A stretch of 9,997 nucleotides of DNA from DASRWD01 sp044507975. GTDB lineage: Bacteria > Deinococcota > Deinococci > Deinococcales > Trueperaceae. The translations under genes and the position numbers were made by a program. Position 1 is the stretch's first letter; every line of letters begins with the position of its first letter. The notes beneath the pieces are model-generated. The model had not been told where the DNA came from, searched no databases, and saw only the letters and a list, made by a program, of their open reading frames with translations. Below, one piece after another: positions 1 through 6,538 of this stretch. The DNA lies in the NCBI GenBank assembly GCA_044507975.1, contig JBIQIQ010000086.1, forward strand, positions 1-9,997, read 5' to 3'.

Positions 1-2
1 GG

Positions 3-134
3 CGCCTATCGGCGCTGTGGGCGCTGTCGACCGTCGTGTGGGCGCGCGAGCACCGCGACGCGGCGTTCGAGGCGCACGGCTGGGACGTGCTGCGCTGGCT
101 GGGCCTGGCGGACGACCGTACCCGCGCCCTCTAA
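3..134 (+). CDS. 3' end of an unidentified plus-strand gene (partial)
   Basis: The third plus frame is open from the window edge and ends at TAA (132-134), giving 43 residues rich in Trp, Leu, Ala and Arg (it contains LSALWALSTVVWAREH and ends DDRTRAL). The composition is typical of a helical C-terminus. The frame is favoured because its stop meets the stop of the convergent gene at 131-592 tail to tail, leaving no spacer. I do not recognise the family; a phosphotransferase-like tail is possible but unsupported. The start and main domain lie outside the window. Confidence 0.55.
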   Translation, partial: RLSALWALSTVVWAREHRDAAFEAHGWDVLRWLGLADDRTRAL

Positions 135-592
135 GGGGCCAGGGACATCTCGACTGCCCGCGCCTCCTCGCCCTCGGGCGTGACGATCCACATCACCATG
201 CCGAGGCCGCCCTCCTCGCGCGGCGTCAGGTCGACGCGCCAACCCCAAGGGGGGCCGTCGCCTACCGACCAGCTCCCCCGCAGCGCCACGGCGCCGTCGG
301 TGGCGTCCCCGGCCAGCGACATCACCTCGCGGCCTTGGTGCCAGCTGTCGCCCCATGCGGCGGTGGCGCGGCCGCGAGAGTCGCACGCGACGAGCAGGGT
401 GCCCTCGTGCTCCTCGGAGCGCAGCGCCCAGCGGTAGTCGAAGCGCAGCATCTTGCCGCCGACGACCGGGTGCAGGCGCCCCGAGGCCGACGACTCCACG
501 GGCTGATGGGTAGGGGGTTCGTAGAGGACGTTGGAGCCGCGAAGCTCCCGCTCCTCGGCAGCGGCTGAGACGAGCGCGTCGAAGGCGTGCAT
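131..592 (-). CDS. DUF1579-like small protein
   Basis: A 153-residue, probably cytoplasmic protein with no signal peptide or membrane segment. From about residue 38 it reads as alternating beta strands with spaced Trp and Gly residues (FDYRWAL, TAAWGDSWHQG, LRGSWSVGDG, WGWRVDL, MVMWIVTPEGEE). This resembles the DUF1579 family, antiparallel-barrel proteins of about 150 residues with no established function. The ATG at 592 is well supported: an AGGAGGT Shine-Dalgarno (604-598) lies 5 nt upstream, and a TATACT hexamer (618-613) lies just beyond. The gene follows the EamA transporter gene by 29 bp but seems to have its own promoter. Its stop codon overlaps the stop of the convergent plus-strand gene. 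The family call is by motif pattern only; the gene itself is secure. Confidence 0.8.
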   Translation of the reverse strand: MHAFDALVSAAAEERELRGSNVLYEPPTHQPVESSASGRLHPVVGGKMLRFDYRWALRSEEHEGTLLVACDSRGRATAAWGDSWHQGREVMSLAGDATDGAVALRGSWSVGDGPPWGWRVDLTPREEGGLGMVMWIVTPEGEEARAVEMSLAP

Positions 593-597
593 GACCG

Positions 598-618
598 ACC
601 TCCTGCGCAGGGAGTATA
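598..618 (-). promoter_or_regulatory. Promoter -10 element and ribosome binding site of the DUF1579-like gene
   Basis: On the minus strand TATACT (618-613) matches the TATAAT consensus at 5 of 6 positions. It is followed by AGGAGGT (604-598), the strongest Shine-Dalgarno in the window. If transcription starts about 7 nt after the hexamer, the leader is only about 14 nt. I see no good -35 hexamer at 16-18 bp spacing, so the promoter part is less certain than the ribosome site. Confidence 0.5.
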
Positions 619-621
619 GGG

Positions 622-1575
622 TCAGTCGCCGCTGCCGAGCGCCGCGGTCTCGGGTGCCGGGGCGGCCGTCGCGAGCGCCGGCTCCTCGTCGAGCCGCACG
701 ACGAGCACGCCCGCGAGGACCAGGACCCCTCCGACCAGCTGCACGGGTGCCGGCACCTCGCCCAGGAGCAGCCACGCCCAGGCGACGGCGAACAGCACCT
801 CCGAGAGCCCGACGAAGGAGGCGAGCTTCGAGCCCAGGCGCCGCACGCCGGCGATGCCGGTCGCGTAGGCGAAGGCGGCGGCGAACAGGCTCAGGGCGAG
901 CACCGGCACCCACCACGGCACGACCGCTCCCGCGAGCTGGACGTCGGTGGCCACCCAGGTGGCGTCGATGACCCCCACGGCGGAGGCGAGCAGCAGGGCC
1001 ACGGCCCCGACCGCCAAGCCGCCGGTCGCCAGCGCCAGCGGCGGCATCCCGGAGCTGTCGTCCTCCGAGACGACGAAGTACGTCGCCAGCCCGGCTGCGG
1101 CGATCAGTCCCCACATGACGCCCAGGGGGTCCACCGTCACCGCGCCGAACACGTCGAGCACCAGCGCCAGGCCCGCCACCGCCAGCGCCGCGCCAGCGAT
1201 CGTCAGGGGACGGGGACGGCGGCCGCGCCGCAGCCAATGCCACAGGACGACCAGCAGCACGCCGCAGTACTCGAGCAGCAGGGCGACGGCCACCGAGAGG
1301 CGCTCCACCGCGAGGAAGTAGGTGAGCTGGCAGCCGGCGACCGCCACCAGGCCGAAGAGCAGCACGCTCCTCCAGCCGACCCTGAGCGTGCGCCAGCGGC
1401 CGCGCATCGCGAGCGCCGCCGGCACGAGCAGCGCCAGCGCGCCGAGCCCCACGCGCCACGTCACCGCCGCGCCGGGCGACCAGCCGGCGGCGAGCAACCC
1501 CTTGGCGAGGGCGCCGGAGGTGCCGAAGGCGCAGGCGGAGACGAGGGCGATGAGGAGTCCAGTCAGTAGGCGCAT
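622..1575 (-). CDS. EamA/DMT-superfamily transporter, ten helices
   Basis: A 317-residue integral membrane protein of the drug/metabolite transporter superfamily. It has two EamA repeats of five helices each, roughly residues 5-140 and 150-293. Repeat 1 ends with the typical pattern around CQLTYFLAVERLSVAVALLL, then a basic loop (RRGRRPRP) and a final helix. Repeat 2 shows the matching FAYATGIAGVRRLGSKLAS, then a helix ending in LLLGEVP, a common EamA signature. The tail after residue 295 is Ala/Pro-rich and probably disordered. Relatives export amino acids, metabolites or drugs; the substrate cannot be read from sequence. The ATG at 1575 begins directly with helix 1 (MRLLTGLLIALVSACAFG), but no Shine-Dalgarno precedes it. 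It lies downstream of the ATPase operon on the same strand, separated by 148 bp and a hairpin, so co-transcription is possible but not indicated. Confidence 0.9.
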   Translation of the reverse strand: MRLLTGLLIALVSACAFGTSGALAKGLLAAGWSPGAAVTWRVGLGALALLVPAALAMRGRWRTLRVGWRSVLLFGLVAVAGCQLTYFLAVERLSVAVALLLEYCGVLLVVLWHWLRRGRRPRPLTIAGAALAVAGLALVLDVFGAVTVDPLGVMWGLIAAAGLATYFVVSEDDSSGMPPLALATGGLAVGAVALLLASAVGVIDATWVATDVQLAGAVVPWWVPVLALSLFAAAFAYATGIAGVRRLGSKLASFVGLSEVLFAVAWAWLLLGEVPAPVQLVGGVLVLAGVLVVRLDEEPALATAAPAPETAALGSGD

Positions 1576-1723
1576 GGTCGAGGAGGCCGCGTCGGGGCGG
1601 GGCGGCGGGCCGGCGGGTAGGGGGCGCCGCGACGCGACAGACCAGACTCTACGTCAAGCAGGTCAGGTCACGCCCTGTCGCGAGCGCCCCGGCCCGCGGC
1701 GGAGCGAGCCGCGGCAAGGCGGG
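1576..1723. other. Intergenic spacer between atpG and the EamA gene
   Basis: This 148-bp spacer has no credible coding frame. It holds the hairpin at 1694-1714 and an 11-bp AGGTCAGGTCA tandem (1659-1669). On the minus strand it also has a TTGACG hexamer (1657-1652), but no -10 partner sits at 16-18 bp from it. A promoter for the EamA gene is expected here, but I cannot place one. Confidence 0.5.
1694..1714 (-). terminator. GC-rich hairpin after atpG, possible operon terminator
   Basis: A perfect 7-bp inverted repeat, CCGCGGC / GCCGCGG, with a 7-nt loop lies 9 bp past the atpG stop codon. It is well placed to end the ATPase transcript, but no run of T follows it, so it is not a classical intrinsic terminator. 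It could also slow 3' decay or be chance in GC-rich DNA. Confidence 0.4.
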
Positions 1724-2602
1724 TCAGTCGTCCAGCGCCGCGGCCGCGCTCTGGATGTCGAGCAGCTCGGCCGTGACGGCCGCCTGGCGAGCTGCGTGGT
1801 GCTCGGCGCGCAGGCGCTCCAGGCGTTCCTCCACGTTGCGGGTGGCGGCCTCCATGGCGGCGAGGCGGGCTGCGTTCTCGGCAGCCAGCGACGACCCGAA
1901 CGCCTTGACGAAGGCCAGCGCCATCCGCTGACGCACGAGGCCCCTGACCAGCTCGGCAGGGTCGGACAGCTCCATCGGCAGGTTGCGCGTCTCCCAGCGG
2001 CGGTCCCTCAGATGGGCCATCCAGGCCGGGTCTATGGGCAGGACCTGGACCGTCCGCTCCGAGAAGCGGGTCGCGCCCACGGGCCGGGCGTACACCAGTC
2101 GAAGCCGCCCCTCGTAGCCGGCCCTCAGGTAGCCGTCGATGAGCACGAGGAGCTCGGCGACGCCGGCGTCGACCGCCGCGAGGCTGCTGGGCATCGAGAT
2201 GAGCGCGTCCGGCGCCAGTCCTGCTGCGCGCAGGCGCCTCCCGACGCGGCGGCCCACCGCGACGACGCGCGCGGGGCCGCCGCCGGCCGCCGCTTCGGCC
2301 ACGCTGCGGGCCGCGAAGCGCGCCATGCGGTCGTTGAACGCCCCGCACAGGCCGCGGTCGGAGCCGAACACGACGGTCGTCGAGCCGGTGTCGGCGCTCT
2401 CCTGCGGCGTCGCCAGCTCGGGATGCTGGAAGAGCAGGGCGCGGGCGGCCCGGTCGAGCGTGAGCGTGGACGCGTCGAGAGCCCGCATCGTGCGCCGGTA
2501 CTGGTGTACCCGCACCGATGCCAACGCCTTCATCGTCGTCACCACGCCGCCGAGGCTCTCGGCGGTCTCGAGCCGCCGGCGCAGCGTGCCTAGCGAGCTC
2601 AC
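1724..2602 (-). CDS. atpG: N-ATPase subunit gamma (central stalk)
   Basis: Gamma is the rotor shaft that couples the alpha3beta3 head to the c ring. The 292-residue product has the expected layout: an N-terminal coiled-coil helix with the family pattern TMKALASVRVHQYRR (23-37), a Rossmann-like middle with SDRGLCGAFN (81-90), and a long C-terminal helix carrying NAARLAAMEAATRNVEE (253-269). The start is GTG at 2602, whose last two bases overlap the atpA TGA (GTGA). This gives MSSLGTLRRRLET, which aligns with the usual start of the N-terminal helix, and no later start would keep that helix. A GAGG about 10 nt upstream may serve as ribosome site. It is the last gene of the atpDCQRBEFAG operon, and length is normal for the family. 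Confidence 0.95.
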   Translation of the reverse strand: MSSLGTLRRRLETAESLGGVVTTMKALASVRVHQYRRTMRALDASTLTLDRAARALLFQHPELATPQESADTGSTTVVFGSDRGLCGAFNDRMARFAARSVAEAAAGGGPARVVAVGRRVGRRLRAAGLAPDALISMPSSLAAVDAGVAELLVLIDGYLRAGYEGRLRLVYARPVGATRFSERTVQVLPIDPAWMAHLRDRRWETRNLPMELSDPAELVRGLVRQRMALAFVKAFGSSLAAENAARLAAMEAATRNVEERLERLRAEHHAARQAAVTAELLDIQSAAAALDD

Positions 2603-4155
2603 GCTTCGGCGCCCTCGGGCGCTCCCGATGCGGCTGGAGCGAGCACCGTCCGGGCGACGCCCAAGAGCGCCGCCCTGTCCTCCTCGGCGAGCGCCTCGCC
2701 GGCCTCGACGCGCCGGGCCAGGTCGGGCAGCGCGTTCCGGGCCTCGCGGCGCAGGTCGAGCTCGAGGGCCGCCACGCGTTCGGCCGGGACGTCGTCGAAC
2801 AGGCCGGCGCTCACCGCCGCCAGCGACGCCATCTGCTCGAGGACGGGCACCGGCTCGAGCGCGCCCTGCTTCAGCACCTCCCGGACGCGCCGGCCGCGCA
2901 CCAGCGTGGCGCGCGTGCCCTCGTCGAGGTCGGCTCCGAGCCTCGCGAAGCTCTCGAGCTCCTCGAACTGCGCGAACGACAGCCGCAACCCGCCTGCCAC
3001 CGTCCGGTAGGCGGGCCGCTGCGCCTTGCCCCCGACGCGCGAAACCGACAGCCCGACGTCGACGGCCGGCAGCTGACCGCGGCGGAACAGCTCGGGGGAC
3101 AGCACGATCTGCCCGTCGGTGATCGAGATGAGGTTCGTCGGCACGTAGGCCGCCAGGTCCCGCTCCTGGGTCTCGACGATGGGAAGCGCGGTCAGGGAGC
3201 CGCCGCCGCGGGCCTTCGAGAGCTGCGTGGCGCGCTCGAGCAGGCGCGAGTGCAGGTAGAAGACGTCGCCAGGGTAGGCCTCGCGCCCGGGCGGCCGGCG
3301 CAGCAGCAGCGACACCTCGCGGTGGGACCGCGCGTGCTGGACGAGGTCGTCGAGGACCACCAGCACGTGCCTGCCGGCCTCCATCCACGCCTCGGCGACG
3401 CTCATGGCAGCGAACGGCGCCACCTGCCGGAGGCCCGGCTCCGCCTCCGCCGGCGCCACCATCACGGTCGTGTAGGCGAGCGCGCCGTGCCGCCTGAGGG
3501 ACGCCACCGTGCGCGCCACCTCGGCGCCGCGCCTGCCGATGGAGCAGTAGACGCAGAGCACGCCCGTGTCGCGCTGCGCCAGGATCGCCGTCAGGGCCAG
3601 CGCCGTCTTGCCGGTCTGGCGGTCGCCGACGATCAGCTCGCGTTGGCCGCGGCCGATCGGGAAGAGAGCGTCGACGACCTTTATGCCCGTCTGCAGCGGC
3701 TCGGTCACCGGCTCGCGGTCGGCGATCCCCGTCGCCGCGCGCTCGACCGGGAGGCGCTCGCGCGTCTCGAGGGGGCCTCCGCCGTCCAACGCCCTGCCGA
3801 GCGGGTCGACGACGCGGCCCAGCAGGGCGTCTCCCACGGGCACCTCGAGCACCCTCCCGCTGCGCCTGACCTCGTCGCCGGCATGCACCTCGCGCGAGCC
3901 CGTCAACAGCACGACCCCGGCCGTCGACCCGCGCAGGTCGCTGAGGAGGCCGAACCCGCCGCGTCCCAACGTGACCGTCTCACCGGACGCGGCGCCCGGC
4001 AGGCCCTCGATCGTCGCCACGCCGCGGGAGACCGCCGTCACCTTCCCGACCTCGCCGAGCTCGAGCCCGCCTTCGACCTCGCGGCGCGCTGCGTCCAGCG
4101 CCTCTAGACCTGCCAGGAGCGCGTCGGCCGCGTGCCCGGCGTCGGGCTCGCTCAC
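2599..4155 (-). CDS. atpA: N-ATPase subunit alpha
   Basis: Non-catalytic nucleotide-binding subunit of the F1-type head, 518 residues. The N-terminal beta barrel spans about 33-100. The nucleotide domain has Walker A GDRQTGKT (177-184), a Walker B strand with VLVVLDD (264-270) and the loop PGREAYPGDVFYLHSRLLER (289-308). R373 in GLSVSRVGG is the arginine finger that reaches the beta catalytic site. The C-terminal helical domain carries FEELESFARLGADLDEGT (397-414). An Ala-rich tail follows about residue 490. The start is GTG at 4155, overlapping the atpF TGA as GTGA, with GGAG about 8 nt upstream. The first 30 residues form a short helix that would dock onto the delta-like part of AtpF. All key nucleotide-binding residues are present, so it looks functional. 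Confidence 0.97.
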   Translation of the reverse strand: MSEPDAGHAADALLAGLEALDAARREVEGGLELGEVGKVTAVSRGVATIEGLPGAASGETVTLGRGGFGLLSDLRGSTAGVVLLTGSREVHAGDEVRRSGRVLEVPVGDALLGRVVDPLGRALDGGGPLETRERLPVERAATGIADREPVTEPLQTGIKVVDALFPIGRGQRELIVGDRQTGKTALALTAILAQRDTGVLCVYCSIGRRGAEVARTVASLRRHGALAYTTVMVAPAEAEPGLRQVAPFAAMSVAEAWMEAGRHVLVVLDDLVQHARSHREVSLLLRRPPGREAYPGDVFYLHSRLLERATQLSKARGGGSLTALPIVETQERDLAAYVPTNLISITDGQIVLSPELFRRGQLPAVDVGLSVSRVGGKAQRPAYRTVAGGLRLSFAQFEELESFARLGADLDEGTRATLVRGRRVREVLKQGALEPVPVLEQMASLAAVSAGLFDDVPAERVAALELDLRREARNALPDLARRVEAGEALAEEDRAALLGVARTVLAPAASGAPEGAEA

Positions 4156-4916
4156 GAGTCCTCTCCCACGCCGGCGTCGGCGAGCGCCGCAGCGAAGGCG
4201 TCTCGAAGACGCTCGAGCCGCGCGGCGGCCGAACCGTCGACGCGCATGCCCCCGGCCTCGAGGGCGACGCCCACCACCAGCTCCGGGTCGGTCGCGAAGG
4301 TCACGTCGCTCGCTCCGAGCAACTCCCTCACGGCCCCGCTGGCCGCTGCGGAGACCTCTGGTGGGAGGGGCCGCGGCGAGACGACCTTGACGCCGTCGCG
4401 GGCCGCGGCGGCGAGCTCGTCGCGCCGCCCGGCCGGCAGCGCGCGAAGCTTCTCCTCGAAGCTCGCCCAGGCCGCCGCGTCGAGGCTGGTGCCCGCGACG
4501 GCCTGGAGGGTCCGCCCCACCTCGTCGACGACGAGGTCCGAGAGGCGCGTCCGCAGACGGTCGGTCACGCGACCGATCTCCCTGGCGACCGCCCGCTGCG
4601 CCTCGGCCCTCAGCTCGGCGGCCTCGCTCTCGACGGAGGCGAGGCTACGCGAGCGCCTCTCCTCCGCCTCCCGCGCTACGTCCGCCATGAGCTCCAAGCG
4701 CTCCCTCTCGAAAGTGGCGCGCGCCTCCCGCAGCGCCTCGCGCTCGGCCTCCGCCTCGGCGGCGAGCCGCCGCGCCTCCCGCAGCGGGGCGGCCGCCAGC
4801 TCCTCGCGCTGTGCCATCGCGTCGAGCACGGGGCGGTACAGGAACACGCGCAGCAGCGCCACGAGCACCGCGAAGTTCGCGAGCTGGGCGAGGAGCGTGA
4901 ACCAGTCGAAGGCCAT
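4152..4916 (-). CDS. atpF: N-ATPase subunit b with C-terminal delta-like domain
   Basis: Peripheral stalk subunit of 254 residues, about 100 longer than a usual b subunit. Residues 5-28 form one membrane helix (FTLLAQLANFAVLVALLRVF), followed by the b-type LYRPVLDAM. Residues 37-125 are a charged Ala/Glu/Arg heptad coiled coil. From about 175 to the end it matches the delta/OSCP C-terminal pattern: a Pro-rich entry, VRELLGASDVTF, then DPELVVGVALEAGGMRVDGS (221-240) and a final amphipathic helix. It therefore appears to do the jobs of both b and delta, consistent with the absence of atpH from the operon. The ATG at 4916 lies 16 bp after the atpE stop and has only a weak ribosome site. The stop overlaps the atpA GTG. 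The b assignment is certain; the delta part is inferred from motif. Confidence 0.94.
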   Translation of the reverse strand: MAFDWFTLLAQLANFAVLVALLRVFLYRPVLDAMAQREELAAAPLREARRLAAEAEAEREALREARATFERERLELMADVAREAEERRSRSLASVESEAAELRAEAQRAVAREIGRVTDRLRTRLSDLVVDEVGRTLQAVAGTSLDAAAWASFEEKLRALPAGRRDELAAAARDGVKVVSPRPLPPEVSAAASGAVRELLGASDVTFATDPELVVGVALEAGGMRVDGSAAARLERLRDAFAAALADAGVGEDS

Positions 4917-4932
4917 GCGCGTCGCTCGCGGC

Positions 4933-5196
4933 TTAGGAGACCGCGCCCCAGAAGGGGTTGGCGAAGATCAGGATCAACGAGATCACGAAGCAGTAGATGC
5001 CGCTCGTCTCGATCATGGCGAGACCGACGAACATCGACCGCGAGATCGAGTTCGCCTCGTCGGGCTGCTGCGCGATGCTCTGCAGGCCCTGCGCTACGGC
5101 TCGCCCCTCGGCGAGGGCCGCCATGCCGGCGCCGAAGGCCACGGTGATGCCCGCGGTGAGCACGGAGACGGTGGCGATGATGGACATCTCGGTCAT
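4933..5196 (-). CDS. atpE: N-ATPase subunit c (rotor ring)
   Basis: An 87-residue two-helix protein that oligomerises into the ion-carrying rotor ring. Helix 1 (about 5-38) contains A29-E30-G31-R32. The polar loop is AQQPDE (42-47), the F1-facing RQP-type loop. Helix 2 (about 53-80) contains the ion site E63-T64-S65-G66-I67-Y68 and ends with the common ANPFWG. Aligned by hand to the Ilyobacter tartaricus ring, E63, T64, S65 and Y68 match its E65, S66, T67 and Y70, while E30 falls on Q32. The carboxylate in both helices is typical of N-ATPase rings. The ATG at 5196 overlaps the atpB TGA; an internal ATG three codons later would also keep both helices. The strong GGAGGG 5 nt upstream fits the need for many copies. 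Confidence 0.96.
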   Translation of the reverse strand: MTEMSIIATVSVLTAGITVAFGAGMAALAEGRAVAQGLQSIAQQPDEANSISRSMFVGLAMIETSGIYCFVISLILIFANPFWGAVS

Positions 5197-5891
5197 GCTG
5201 TCCCTCCAGATCGCGCGACGCGCTTCTCGGACGCGCTGATGCCGGCGGCGATGTAGACCAGCGCCAGCACGGTGAAGATGTAGGCCTGGAGCACGCCCAT
5301 CAGCACGCCCAGGACCTGCATGAGGACGGGGAAGAAGAGCGGGGCCACGGCGAGCAGGATCGCCACGAGCATCGAGCTGCTCATGACGTTGCCGAACAGG
5401 CGCACGGCCAACGCGAGGGTCCTCGTGACCTCGCCGAGAACGGTGAACGGCAGCATTATCGGCATCGGCTCGAGGTAGGTGCGCAGGTAGCGGCGGACGC
5501 CGACCTGGGAGACGCCGAAGGCGGGCACGGCGAGGAACACGGCCAGCGCCAGCGCTGCCGCCGTGGTGAGCGACCCGGTCGGAGGCTCGAAGCCAGGGAC
5601 CACGCTCAGCAGGTTGCTCACGAGGATGAAGATGAAGAGCGTGGCGGCGAAGGGCAGGTAGCGGCGCGGCTCCTGGCGCGTGATGTCGCGGATCTGGTCG
5701 AGCACGAACCCGATCAGCGCCTCGACGGCGAGCTGCGTCCTGCCGAGCGGAGGATCCGCTCGCAGCACGCGCCGCAGGGCGAGCGAGCCCCCGATCAGCA
5801 GGACCATGACGACCCACGTGAAGACGAGGGTGGCGGAGACGGCGAGGGGACCGACGCTGAAGTAGACGATCTCGTCGGGGGAGAGGGTCAT
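5193..5891 (-). CDS. atpB: N-ATPase subunit a (ion channel stator)
   Basis: Membrane stator subunit of 232 residues that forms the two ion half-channels against the c ring. It has five to six hydrophobic segments. The essential arginine is R164 in LAVRLFGN (161-168), equivalent to E. coli R210. The preceding segment has GEVTRTL (153-159), and the last helix region is QAYIFTVLALVYI (202-214). The N-terminal part has FVLDQIRDI and RRYLPFAATLFIFILVSNLL, matching family patterns. The start is ATG at 5891, overlapping the atpR TGA (ATGA) with GGGGAG about 9 nt upstream. The frame stays open further upstream, but that extension is Arg/Gly/Pro-rich and simply overlaps atpR. It is shorter than E. coli AtpB (271 residues), as expected of the compact N-type form. 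Confidence 0.95.
   Translation of the reverse strand: MTLSPDEIVYFSVGPLAVSATLVFTWVVMVLLIGGSLALRRVLRADPPLGRTQLAVEALIGFVLDQIRDITRQEPRRYLPFAATLFIFILVSNLLSVVPGFEPPTGSLTTAAALALAVFLAVPAFGVSQVGVRRYLRTYLEPMPIMLPFTVLGEVTRTLALAVRLFGNVMSSSMLVAILLAVAPLFFPVLMQVLGVLMGVLQAYIFTVLALVYIAAGISASEKRVARSGGTA
5202..5207 (-). promoter_or_regulatory. Strong Shine-Dalgarno of atpE
   Basis: GGAGGG on the minus strand sits 5 nt before the atpE ATG, inside the last codons of atpB. Subunit c is needed in many copies per enzyme, so a strong site here fits the required stoichiometry. It also favours the ATG at 5196 over the one three codons later. Confidence 0.7.
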
Positions 5892-6211
5892 CGACCACCG
5901 CTCCCCGCCGCAGGAAGGTCTTCCCCGGTTGGGGGCCGGTCGTCGCCTCCCACCAGCAGGCGCGTGACCAGCGGGCGAGCCGCCACGAACCCGGCGAGGG
6001 ACCCCACCAGGGGCCACGGGCCGCGCTGCGCCAGCAGCAGGAGGCCGCCACCCACCACGAGCAGGCGCAGGGCGAAGCTCCCGGCGAACCAGGCCCAGGG
6101 CCGCGCCGAGCGGCGCGCCTTGCTGATGGTCAGCCATAGGCCGGCGAAGAACGCCGAGCCGAGCACGAGCCCGGCGAGGGCGCCCAGCAGCAGGCCGGGC
6201 AGCGCGCCCAT
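5888..6211 (-). CDS. atpR: N-ATPase subunit AtpR
   Basis: A small membrane protein of 107 residues specific to N-ATPase operons. Three hydrophobic helices are visible: about 5-29 (ending in AFFAGLWLTI), 40-61 and 66-84. The pattern AGLVLGSAFFAGLWLTI is typical of the family. Two basic residues lie in or at the membrane helices: R49 in SFALRLLVVGG and R79. AtpR has been proposed to help assemble or stabilise the c ring, perhaps through such arginines, but this is not proven here. The start is uncertain: ATG at 6211 gives the usual short lead-in to helix 1, while GTG codons at 6214 and 6223 are in frame and the AAGAGG (6229-6224) suits GTG 6214 best. The stop overlaps the atpB ATG. The tail after residue 87 is hydrophilic. 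Confidence 0.88.
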   Translation of the reverse strand: MGALPGLLLGALAGLVLGSAFFAGLWLTISKARRSARPWAWFAGSFALRLLVVGGGLLLLAQRGPWPLVGSLAGFVAARPLVTRLLVGGDDRPPTGEDLPAAGSGGR

Positions 6212-6241
6212 CACGCCGACCACCCTCTTGCGAACGCTCGG

Positions 6242-6538
6242 CTACCGGTCATGCTCGAGCTCCTGACCGACCCAGTACCAGGCGGCGAGGATCCCGACCA
6301 GCAGGCCGGCGGCCAGCATCACCAACGTCCACGAGAAGTCGGAGCCGGTGCGACGGTCGAGCCACACGCCGGCGGCCACGCCCAGCACGGTGGGGACGGC
6401 CACCGACCACCCGATGATGCCGCTGACGCCGAGACCCCTGTGCACGGGCTCGCGCCCCTCGCGGCGCGAGCGGAGCTTCCCCTCCTGCTTGCGCTCCACG
6501 ACGTCGACGAGGTCCTCTCGTCTGCGCCCTCGCGTCAT
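6242..6538 (-). CDS. atpQ: N-ATPase subunit AtpQ (AtpI-like)
   Basis: A 98-residue membrane protein with a strongly charged N-terminal 35 residues rich in Arg, Glu and Lys. Two hydrophobic helices follow, about 38-60 and 69-90. The link GVWLDRRTGSDFSWTL (57-72) matches the AtpQ/AtpI-type family found in N-ATPase operons. Related AtpI proteins assist c-ring assembly or bind divalent cations; the role of AtpQ is not established. The ATG at 6538 overlaps the atpC TGA (ATGA), and a GGGGGA stretch about 7 nt upstream can act as ribosome site. AtpQ and AtpR together distinguish this operon from an ordinary F-type atp operon, where a single atpI is usual. An 18-30 bp gap, depending on the atpR start, separates it from atpR. 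Confidence 0.9.
   Translation of the reverse strand: MTRGRRREDLVDVVERKQEGKLRSRREGREPVHRGLGVSGIIGWSVAVPTVLGVAAGVWLDRRTGSDFSWTLVMLAAGLLVGILAAWYWVGQELEHDR

Noticed and set aside
593..1459. N-terminal extension of the DUF1579-like gene across the EamA gene
   Set aside because: The extension is a shifted frame of the transporter gene, rich in Arg and Gly. The ATG at 592 has a strong Shine-Dalgarno.
1659..1669. AGGTCAGGTCA tandem as a regulator site
   Set aside because: Only two copies of a 5-bp unit, not placed relative to any promoter I can identify; too short to separate from chance.
2600..3388. Upstream extension of the atpG frame into atpA
   Set aside because: The extra residues are Arg/Ala/Pro-rich and out of frame with the conserved alpha coding sequence. 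The real gamma start is the GTG at 2602.
2518..4107. 529-codon plus-strand open frame opposite atpA
   Set aside because: Antisense to the alpha subunit, with biased composition and no recognisable motif. Stop codons are rare in all frames at this GC content.
5892..6137. Longer N-terminus for atpB
   Set aside because: The extension overlaps atpR and has no membrane-subunit character. The ATG at 5891 overlapping the atpR stop, with a nearby ribosome site, explains the start better.
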